Assembly: GCA_035655355.1 (NCBI GenBank)
Contig: DASRUQ010000053.1
Location: forward strand, 1 to 5,515
Source: 2-12-FULL-43-11 sp035655355
GTDB taxonomy: Bacteria; Patescibacteriota; Minisyncoccia; UBA6257; Colwellbacteraceae
Reading direction: 5' to 3'
DNA length: 5,515 nucleotides
The notes below the pieces were generated by a model. It saw only the letters and a program-made list of their open reading frames with translations, was not told where the DNA came from and did not search any database. Position 1 is the stretch's first letter. Each line of letters starts with the position of its first letter. The position numbers were made by a program, and so were the translations under genes. Of this stretch, positions 1-4,445 are shown one piece after another.

Positions 1-47
1 ATTTCGCAAGATGTTTTTCTACACCTATTCCCTAACGACATAATTTT

Positions 48-59
48 TGTTACAGTAAC
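48..59 (+). promoter_or_regulatory. Extended -10-like box with overlapping palindrome before the 66-aa gene
   Basis: TGtTACAGT (48-56) resembles an extended -10 element (TGnTATAAT, 4 of 6 in the hexamer). No convincing -35 hexamer lies 16-18 bases upstream. The expected start of transcription would be near G63, giving a leader of about 2 bases before ATG 65. A perfect palindrome GTTAC-A-GTAAC (49-59) covers the box and could be an operator. The assignment rests on motif matching alone. Confidence 0.3.
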
Positions 60-64
60 GACGT

Positions 65-265
65 ATGACAGCCCCACTTGTATTTATAGGTTTTGCTATC
101 ATTATCGGTCTATTATTAAAGATTGAAAAGGATATACGCAAACTCAAGGAAGTTCCAGTTGAAGACTATTTAGCTTCAGTAGCAGTAAACGAAATCAACG
201 AAGCGCTAAAGAAAGCAAATAGGATAGCGGAAGAAAACGGGGTTGACTTAGATGAAGATGATTAG
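65..265 (+). CDS. Small single-pass membrane protein, 66 aa, unknown function
   Basis: Not recognised as a named family. Residues 4-20 form one hydrophobic segment rich in Ile, Leu and Phe (TAPLVFIGFAIIIGLLL). A charged stretch (KIEKDIRKLK, 19-28) follows, then a predicted helical soluble tail of about 35 residues ending in the acidic DLDEDD. By the positive-inside rule the Lys/Arg-rich flank would sit in the cytoplasm, so the tail is probably cytoplasmic. The ATG at 65 is the only sensible start. There is no Shine-Dalgarno sequence, but an extended -10-like box lies 8 bases upstream (separate entry), which suggests a near-leaderless mRNA. The next gene starts 79 bases downstream on the same strand with its own promoter-like box. 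The clean membrane-plus-tail design supports a real gene, although short ORFs like this can occur by chance. Confidence 0.6.
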   Translation: MTAPLVFIGFAIIIGLLLKIEKDIRKLKEVPVEDYLASVAVNEINEALKKANRIAEENGVDLDEDD

Positions 266-278
266 TTACATAGTTCTC

Positions 279-302
279 TAGGAGTCAGGTCCATCTCTCC
301 TA
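279..302 (+). terminator. Weak stem-loop between the 66-aa and 203-aa genes
   Basis: TAGGAG (279-284) and CTCCTA (297-302) can form a 6-bp stem around a 12-base loop, 13 bases after the stop codon of the 66-aa gene. The following bases are AT-rich (TTATATTA) but do not form a real U-tract. It could be a weak terminator or RNA-end structure separating the two genes, or a chance pairing. Confidence 0.2.
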
Positions 303-327
303 TTATATTACTCCCCGCTTCATAAAG

Positions 328-336
328 TGATATACT
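328..336 (+). promoter_or_regulatory. Extended -10 promoter before the 203-aa gene
   Basis: TGaTATACT (328-336) matches the extended -10 consensus TGnTATAAT, with 5 of 6 bases in the hexamer. No good -35 is visible, which extended -10 promoters tolerate. The predicted start is near G343, two bases before ATG 345. The mRNA would then be leaderless or nearly so, and the AGAGG at 340-343... region next to the ATG would not act as a ribosome-binding site. Confidence 0.5.
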
Positions 337-344
337 AAAGAGGT

Positions 345-956
345 ATGGCCAAGGTCAAAAAATCATTTAAGAGTAAGAAAAGGGAGCCGAAAGTTCTAAA
401 GTATTTATCTCCTGATGATTTCCGAGAATCCATTGATCAGACAGTTGAAAAGCCAACTCCTCCACAGGAAATCCCGCCAGAACATACGATATATTGGGAC
501 CCCAAACAAACCCGCAATTCCGAAGCGAGTGAGAGAAGACAAGGAAACTGCAAAATCAAAGAAGTGTCTGCCCTTTGGCGAGGAGAGGTTCAATACAGAG
601 AAGCCTGGACCGGCTGGGAAGTATTCATACGCTGGACAGGAACGGAACATTTTTGTGTTATTCGTACCCTCCACGGCGATTTGCTTCGCTGGCAACTACA
701 GAAATACGAGTGGGAAACGATGAAGAGCTGTCCCACAGAAAACGGCTGGACGTCATGGGAACTAGTACCACGGACTAAGCATCATATCGGTCCTCTCTGG
801 ATATTCCTTTCTGCCATGCCGATCCGGGACAAAGGCAGGGAAATTGTATTGGGCTGCTACGATAACATGACTGAAGCACGTCGGGCCTTAATTAGTGAGG
901 CAGTAGACGACTCCAACCTTACTCTCGGAAAAAACGAAACGATGCTCGGAAAGTAA
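345..956 (+). CDS. Hypothetical Trp-rich protein, 203 aa
   Basis: Not recognised. The first 20 residues are very basic (MAKVKKSFKSKKREPK), followed by a Pro-rich linker (37-45). The rest is a globular, soluble-looking region with 10 Trp in all (51, 78, 88, 91, 97, 116, 123, 135, 138, 152) and 4 Cys (69, 104, 129, 171). No signal peptide or clear membrane span is visible. A short motif occurs twice, WTGWEVFIR (88-96) and WTSWELVPR (135-143), 47 residues apart, which hints at a duplicated beta-type unit. The last 50 residues (from IGPLWIFLSAMPIRDKG) look like a normal folded domain end. The basic tail could bind nucleic acid or the membrane surface, but this is a guess. Another frame is also open over 415-723; this one is preferred because it is twice as long, has a promoter directly before its ATG and has ordinary codon use. 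No function is assigned. Confidence 0.7.
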   Translation: MAKVKKSFKSKKREPKVLKYLSPDDFRESIDQTVEKPTPPQEIPPEHTIYWDPKQTRNSEASERRQGNCKIKEVSALWRGEVQYREAWTGWEVFIRWTGTEHFCVIRTLHGDLLRWQLQKYEWETMKSCPTENGWTSWELVPRTKHHIGPLWIFLSAMPIRDKGREIVLGCYDNMTEARRALISEAVDDSNLTLGKNETMLGK

Positions 957-1006
957 ATTAATCTCCCTGTCATACCACTCCCAATTTTATAGGCATCTGG
1001 TAGAAT

Positions 1007-1321
1007 ATGAAAACACAAAGCATTTTCCTAAAAAGTTTCCTTAGCGCCCTTGGGGTTCTACTCTACGTCTCCGGAGTGGCCTTACTGGGCTTTAATTCCC
1101 AGTATATCTTCGGTAAAGACGACAACTTTCTCATGCCCATCTTTGCTTTACTCCTCTTTATAGTTTCTGCCTGCGTCACTAGCCTCTTGGTCCTGGGTAA
1201 GCCAGTTTACCTCTACCTTGAAGGGCATAAGAAAGAAGCTTTCACCTTATTCTTCTCCACGCTCGGCTGGCTGGTATCTTTCCTGGTAACTCTGATAATT
1301 ATCCTAGCTAAAATAAAGTAA
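1007..1321 (+). CDS. Three-helix integral membrane protein, 104 aa, CPR-type hypothetical
   Basis: Three hydrophobic segments are visible at about residues 11-30, 43-63 and 79-101, joined by short loops. The second loop holds a GKPVYLYLEGHKKEA stretch (64-78), which I recall from short hypothetical membrane proteins common in Parcubacteria genomes; this is memory, not a search result. No catalytic motif is visible and no function is known to me. The ATG at 1007 is the only Met before residue 43, which lies at the second helix, so it is the best start. A TGgTAGAAT sequence (998-1006) abuts the ATG and resembles an extended -10 box, but it is too close to serve this start. The gene converges on the minus-strand DUF1003-like gene with only 4 bases between stop codons and no visible terminator. 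Confidence 0.75.
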   Translation: MKTQSIFLKSFLSALGVLLYVSGVALLGFNSQYIFGKDDNFLMPIFALLLFIVSACVTSLLVLGKPVYLYLEGHKKEAFTLFFSTLGWLVSFLVTLIIILAKIK

Positions 1322-1325
1322 GAAC

Positions 1326-1841
1326 TTATTGGCCGCCGCCGCTCTTAAACTTGTCTATATTTTCAACGAGTTTTTTCAGGTCAGAATGGATGTCGGCTAA
1401 AGCGTCTTTCTGCTCTTTATCTCTCAGCTCTTCTCCCTTTTCTTCCTCGCTGATTTCTTCCACGTCTTCCTGGAGTTCGTCTACATCCTCCTGGATTTCA
1501 TCCACATCTTCCTGAATTTCATCCAAGTCTTCCTGAATTTCCTCAATGTCTTCGGCCACTTCCTCCACGGATTGAGTAGTGTAGTTGATGGTCATTTGGA
1601 TAAGAATAGACAGGTATATTGATTCCAGCGAAACGACTGTAGTCAAAACCAAAAGCATTCTGTCCAGAGGAATCAAACCGCCAAAAGACGCCCAAAAAAC
1701 TCCCACGAAAATAATGGAGTGAATAACTATAGAAAATGGCGAGCCTACCCATTTAGTAACATCCAGAGCTGTTTTCTGAATTCCATAATGGACGTGACCG
1801 CCAACATTCCTCTTCTTTTTTTCAGAAGTTTCTGATTTCAT
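1326..1841 (-). CDS. DUF1003-like two-helix membrane protein with C-terminal heptad-repeat coiled coil, 171 aa
   Basis: After a charged N-terminus, two membrane segments follow at about residues 34-57 and 61-83. The second contains VSLESIYLSILIQ, close to the VSLEAIFLS-type signature of DUF1003 (PF06210). The preceding WVGSPFSIVIH and the IQMTIN end also recall the low-affinity iron permease family (PF04120), so the family call is tentative. Residues 97-131 are five near-identical heptads of the form ED(I/L/V)(E/D)E(I/L)(Q/S), a strongly acidic coiled coil. A charged region, an amphipathic helix (145-166) and a GGGQ end follow. The coiled coil would lie on one side of the membrane and probably drives self-assembly or partner binding. 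No catalytic residues are seen. A candidate promoter lies upstream. The 3' end faces the convergent 104-aa gene. Confidence 0.75.
   Translation of the reverse strand: MKSETSEKKKRNVGGHVHYGIQKTALDVTKWVGSPFSIVIHSIIFVGVFWASFGGLIPLDRMLLVLTTVVSLESIYLSILIQMTINYTTQSVEEVAEDIEEIQEDLDEIQEDVDEIQEDVDELQEDVEEISEEEKGEELRDKEQKDALADIHSDLKKLVENIDKFKSGGGQ
1449..1553 (-). repeat. Five tandem 21-bp units encoding acidic heptads
   Basis: Residues 97-131 of the DUF1003-like protein come from five consecutive 21-base units (5 x 21 = 105 bases). On the coding strand each unit reads approximately GAnGAnnTnGAnGAnnTnCAn. Neighbouring units differ mainly at third positions and at conservative Ile/Leu/Val or Asp/Glu changes. 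This looks like growth of the coiled coil by repeat duplication, followed by divergence. Copy number could vary between strains. Confidence 0.85.
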
Positions 1842-1866
1842 CTATATTAGAGGTTTATTTGACCCT

Positions 1867-1895
1867 ATTGTAGCTCACTTTTAACGGTTAAGCAA
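1867..1895 (-). promoter_or_regulatory. Candidate promoter for the DUF1003-like gene
   Basis: On the minus strand, TACAAT (1867-1872, 5 of 6 matches to -10) follows TTGCTT (1890-1895, 3 of 6 to -35, with the TTG conserved) after a 17-base spacer. Transcription would begin near 1860, leaving about 19 bases before ATG 1841. No Shine-Dalgarno sequence is visible in that leader. Confidence 0.35.
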
Positions 1896-1924
1896 CCCAA
1901 GTCTAAACTAATTGAATAATGTTA

Positions 1925-2051
1925 TGGGACTTACACAAACAGATGCAGTTCTAGGAGCACAAGCAAAATGGAGTGAAATGTACTGTTGTAAGTACATTGA
2001 GCGAGATTTTGTGTAGCGCGACACCGAAATGCGGCGTTTGTGTATGTCCTA
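1925..2051 (+). ncRNA. Candidate structured RNA: 127-base rod-like imperfect palindrome
   Basis: The two halves (1925-1984 and 1991-2051) are near inverted copies around a GTTGTA loop (1985-1990). The outer stem pairs 1925-1940 with 2036-2051: 15 of 16 positions pair, one as G.U, with one T.T mismatch. The apical part pairs CAAAAT (1964-1969) with ATTTTG (2006-2011) and AATGTACT (1977-1984) with AGTACATT (1991-1998). A 7-base helix with one G.A (1945-1951 with 2026-2032) sits in the middle. As plus-strand RNA, the gaps hold three tandem G.A/A.G motifs (1971-1972 with 2003-2004; 1975-1976 with 1999-2000; 1955-1956 with 2020-2021), each flanked by standard or wobble pairs. On the other strand these would be C.U mismatches, so plus is the likelier sense. 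A weak -10 (AATAAT, 1915-1920) would place the start near G1927. No U-tract follows. A MITE, or a REP-like unit (GGAG at 1970-1973 before the hairpin), is the main alternative. Confidence 0.4.
1977..1998. repeat. Perfect 8-bp inverted repeat with 6-base loop
   Basis: AATGTACT (1977-1984), GTTGTA (1985-1990) and AGTACATT (1991-1998) form the perfect apical hairpin of the larger palindrome. It is the most stable part of the structure read from either strand. If the minus strand is transcribed through from the gltX-femAB operon, this hairpin would lie in the 3' untranslated region of that mRNA. Confidence 0.8.
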
Positions 2052-2198
2052 CTAATTTGGGACTAGTTTCAGCAATTGTGATACAAACTCAAAAATAACT
2101 ACAGCTATATTTATAATAACTTTAACTATCGTGACTAAGGCCTGCCCGATAATGGTAAGCTGGCTGATAATATAGGCTATAGGTTCACTAAAGTTCAT
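2052..2198 (-). CDS. Small hydrophobic peptide, 48 aa, unknown function
   Basis: This ORF begins with MNFSEPIAYIISQ and ends LLKLVPN before TAG. It is hydrophobic almost throughout (residues 7-46), with polar residues at 19, 23, 26, 30, 37, 41 and 44. That 3/4/7 spacing puts a polar stripe on one face of a helix. It could be a membrane-spanning or membrane-surface amphipathic helix, like small holin-, toxin- or bacteriocin-type peptides, but no family is recognised. Its ATG lies 4 bases after the stop of the femAB-like gene, so it can be the last gene of the gltX operon, and a good promoter at 2207-2234 could also drive it alone. There is no Shine-Dalgarno sequence. The stop codon touches the end of the 127-base palindrome, which could protect the 3' end of the mRNA or contain a convergent RNA. 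A chance ORF cannot be excluded at this length. Confidence 0.5.
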   Translation of the reverse strand: MNFSEPIAYIISQLTIIGQALVTIVKVIINIAVVIFEFVSQLLKLVPN

Positions 2199-2202
2199 TT
2201 GA

Positions 2203-3180
2203 TTAAATTATAAGCCTTTTGGCCAGGTTGTAAATGAGATAAAACGGTTTGTTAAAGACATAGTCCCAGGAACCGGCGGAGTCTATTTCTTCGCCGCCAA
2301 AACTTTTTTTGAAGGCGGTTATTTTTTCCCAATTCTTGTTCTCATGGCTTATGCCCCAGAAATCAAAATAACGATAACCGGATTTTTTCGCGTTCAGCAT
2401 TGCTTGCCAAAGCAGATAAGTCGGCGCGTTAAATTTGCCGTAGCCGGCCAGGGAACCGGCGAAAAGATAGAAAACTCGCTCGCCGAAGTAAACAAATATG
2501 GCGCTACTGACTGCTTTGCCCTCGGCTTTAGCGATAGCTATTTTTGACGAACACTCTCCTTCTAGGCGGGCAACTTCCTCGTAATAAGCTCTTGGATAAG
2601 CTTTTAAGCCGTGCCGCTGGTTTGTTTCCGAGAATATTTCCCAAAAAACGTTGAAAATTTTTTCTTTATCTTTTCCGCCAAAAAACTCCGTTTCAACTCC
2701 CCTCTTTTCGGCTGTGCGAATGGAATAGCGTGTATCGTGTTCCATTGCCTCAAGAATATCTTTTTCGTCCCGGCGCAAATCTATAACCAAAGTAGTTTTG
2801 GGCTGAACCGGCTTTGTCGGGCGGAAGCCGGCTTCTTTTAAAACACTTTGGATTGGTTTCCCGCGAAATTCTCGGCTCAATGGTTCAACCCTCAAAAAAA
2901 TTGGTTTCTTGGAATTCCCCGAATCCCCGGCGGCTTTTATGAAATTAGTCCAGGAATCAGCCGTTGCTTCCCGTATGACTGGCCCGTGAGGAACATAAAG
3001 ATAGGTTTTACCGAGCGGCAATTTTTGTTCTATAGCCGAAGCTAAAAGCCCGGAAACATTAAAGCGAAAAATACGCCGCTTTATTTTCTCTTGAAGTTCG
3101 CCCCACTGCCAGCTTTGTAAAAAGGAAGGATGGGAATAAATTTCTTTGTTCCAAAAACTTTTTTCACCAACAGGAATCAT
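2203..3180 (-). CDS. FemAB/FemX-family peptidoglycan bridge aminoacyltransferase, 325 aa
   Basis: Enzymes of this family transfer amino acids from aminoacyl-tRNA to the peptide stem of the cell-wall precursor at the cytoplasmic face of the membrane, as part of cross-bridge synthesis. The sequence shows the two-GNAT layout: an N-terminal FLQSWQWGELQE (20-31), the LYVPHGPV segment (61-68), the hinge-type HDTRYSIRTAEKRGV (148-162), the beta segment AVSSAIFVYFGERVFYLFAGS (223-243, first 20 residues being the core), YFDFWGI (271-277) and FKKSFGGE (290-297). The length suits a FemX-like form without the long coiled-coil arm of FemA. The ATG overlaps the stop of the M23 gene as ATGA (3177-3180), which implies coupled translation; no Shine-Dalgarno is seen. 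The transferred amino acid cannot be read from sequence. A related methicillin-resistance or lipid-aminoacylating role is possible. Confidence 0.88.
   Translation of the reverse strand: MIPVGEKSFWNKEIYSHPSFLQSWQWGELQEKIKRRIFRFNVSGLLASAIEQKLPLGKTYLYVPHGPVIREATADSWTNFIKAAGDSGNSKKPIFLRVEPLSREFRGKPIQSVLKEAGFRPTKPVQPKTTLVIDLRRDEKDILEAMEHDTRYSIRTAEKRGVETEFFGGKDKEKIFNVFWEIFSETNQRHGLKAYPRAYYEEVARLEGECSSKIAIAKAEGKAVSSAIFVYFGERVFYLFAGSLAGYGKFNAPTYLLWQAMLNAKKSGYRYFDFWGISHENKNWEKITAFKKSFGGEEIDSAGSWDYVFNKPFYLIYNLAKRLII
2207..2234 (-). promoter_or_regulatory. Sigma-70-type promoter inside the end of the femAB-like gene
   Basis: On the minus strand, TTTACA (2229-2234, 5 of 6 to the -35 consensus) is followed after 16 bases by a perfect TATAAT (2207-2212). 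The expected start is near 2200, about 2 bases before ATG 2198 of the 48-aa ORF. This is the best promoter match in the window. It would allow that ORF to be made independently of the upstream operon as a leaderless mRNA. Confidence 0.5.
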
Positions 3181-4445
3181 TTGACGGAAGTGAAGAGTAA
3201 CGGATTAAGATCTCCGCCAACCGGCATCGGACCGCAGCTGGACGGCTTCGTTCCCTCCGGATATCCAGGGCGCGCCGGTGTCAGGGTCTGAGAGGCGAAA
3301 ACAACAAAATGGGTGTGAGGACCGGTCGCCCAGCCTGTTTTTCCGACATAACCGATAAGCTGCCCGCGCGTAACTTTTTGACCGATTGAAACTACCTGGA
3401 GTGACAGATGCCCGTAAAGAGTCGCCAGGCCGTTATCATGTTTTATTTCTATGAATTTCCCGTAAGCGGCCCGGGGGCAAAAACGGTCTTGATTCCCGAC
3501 ATTAATTACGGTCCCGTCAGCGGGCGCGTATACTTCGGTGCCGACAGGCGCTCCAATATCAATGCCATTATGCCATTGACTGTTATAAGTTTTGATGGCG
3601 AAATCCGTTCGTCCGTAACCCTGGGTTAAAATTCCTTTCGGCACAGGATTAGCGAGAACCGATGTATTGGCGGTAGGCAGCAGGCTTGGGTCTATATCTT
3701 TTCTAAGCTGCACGCCTATCGCTTCAATTTCAGCATCTATTTTATCCTGCAGTTTTTTGAGTTCGGTAAGCTGTTTCTGATAATTACTCTCTTTATTTTT
3801 TGTGGAAACAAGTAAAACATCCTTCTGTGATTTAGTCTCACTGGCAATACTCTTTCTGTCTTTCAAACCCTGACTTTCCACCTCCAAACTATCTTGGGTG
3901 GCCGAAGTATCTTTAATGTTGTTGCCTAAATCTTCATTGAGCTTAGTCAGGCTCACTACGCTGACAGAAAGATTATTCTGTAGATCTTGCACGCTTTGCA
4001 TCTCCAGCAAACTATCAGCCAAGGTATTACCTTTAAGGAGCATGTGGAAAATGCTTTCGTTGTCGTTCTGGTCTATCTCGGCGATAAGTCTGGCTATCGC
4101 GTCTTTTTGAGAAGCTATACTGACAACTGTATCTGCCTTCTTGCTCTGCAGGAGCTGTAATTGAAGATTCAGCTGGTCAATTTTAACTTCGCTGGATTTA
4201 ATCTTCAGATTTAGCTGACTGATAGTCGTGTTCAGGGATTTAATATCACCGCTAAGCGTTTTCTTATCCGACTCTACCAGATCCAGCTGAAGCTGGGCGG
4301 CCTTTATTTGGTCGTTAACAACTTGAAGGTCTTTATTTTTCTGGTCTATCTGAGATTGGAGTTCATTGGCGGTAACAGCGCCCGCGGTGCCCAAAGAGCC
4401 AATGCTGAAGGCCAAAATCAGAAGGATGGGTATTATTTTCCGCAT
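3177..4445 (-). CDS. Secreted M23-family (LytM/EnvC-like) peptidoglycan endopeptidase with coiled coil, 422 aa
   Basis: Residues 1-23 are a signal peptide (basic MRKI, hydrophobic core, AGA before the likely cut). Residues 25-250 are an extended, Gln/Lys/Leu-rich coiled coil with a short break near 130-150, as in EnvC-type proteins. A linker leads to a C-terminal M23 domain (about 265-400). The zinc-site residues are present: HNGID (H292 and D296), YGH (H346) and HTH (H377, H379). The enzyme should therefore be active rather than a degenerate activator. Cys323 and Cys404 flank the core and could form a disulfide outside the cell. It would cut peptide cross-links during growth or division. Its ATG lies within the end of gltX (13-base overlap), with an in-frame TAA just before it that fixes the start. 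It overlaps the femAB-like gene by 4 bases, matching cutting and building functions on the same wall. Confidence 0.92.
   Translation of the reverse strand: MRKIIPILLILAFSIGSLGTAGAVTANELQSQIDQKNKDLQVVNDQIKAAQLQLDLVESDKKTLSGDIKSLNTTISQLNLKIKSSEVKIDQLNLQLQLLQSKKADTVVSIASQKDAIARLIAEIDQNDNESIFHMLLKGNTLADSLLEMQSVQDLQNNLSVSVVSLTKLNEDLGNNIKDTSATQDSLEVESQGLKDRKSIASETKSQKDVLLVSTKNKESNYQKQLTELKKLQDKIDAEIEAIGVQLRKDIDPSLLPTANTSVLANPVPKGILTQGYGRTDFAIKTYNSQWHNGIDIGAPVGTEVYAPADGTVINVGNQDRFCPRAAYGKFIEIKHDNGLATLYGHLSLQVVSIGQKVTRGQLIGYVGKTGWATGPHTHFVVFASQTLTPARPGYPEGTKPSSCGPMPVGGDLNPLLFTSVK

Larger units (their letters stand above)
1907..2064 (+). repeat. Pair of short direct repeats flanking the palindrome
   Basis: ACTAATT occurs at 1907-1913 and 2051-2057, and TGGGACT at 1925-1931 and 2058-2064. 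The order (ACTAATT then TGGGACT) is the same at both places: they are 11 bases apart on the left and adjacent on the right. This could be a trace of insertion or duplication of the palindromic element. The copies do not sit symmetrically at the palindrome ends, so a simple target-site duplication is not shown. The right TGGGAC copy could also pair with GTCC (2046-2049), competing with the outer stem. Confidence 0.4.

Noticed and set aside
405..695. Minus-strand ORF of 96 codons opposite the 203-aa gene
   Set aside because: No start signals and no recognisable domain; it is the reverse shadow of the plus-strand gene.
415..723. Alternative plus-strand frame within the 203-aa gene
   Set aside because: It is shorter, has no promoter or ribosome-binding site of its own, and lies wholly inside the longer frame that has a promoter at its ATG. 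A frameshift joining the two frames was considered, but the 203-aa frame is continuous and needs none.
998..1006. TGgTAGAAT as promoter of the 104-aa gene
   Set aside because: It abuts the ATG at 1007, so transcription would start inside the gene, and no alternative start lies before the second membrane helix.
1310..1328. AT-rich inverted sequence between the convergent stop codons as a bidirectional terminator
   Set aside because: Only 4-5 pairs can form around a poor loop, with no G/C core; it is not supported as a terminator.
1543..1752. Second minus-strand frame within the DUF1003-like gene
   Set aside because: Out-of-frame shadow that overlaps the membrane segments of a gene with clear family features.
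1924..2016. 30-codon plus-strand ORF (MGLTQTDAVLG... to TAG) lying inside the palindrome
   Set aside because: It looks protein-like in composition, but it is very short, has no ribosome-binding site or usable promoter spacing, and its sequence is constrained by the inverted repeat, so chance is the simpler explanation.
2065..2202. tRNA or other classical RNA gene in the gap before the femAB-like gene
   Set aside because: No cloverleaf, T-loop motif or CCA end was found; the stretch is better explained by the 48-aa ORF.
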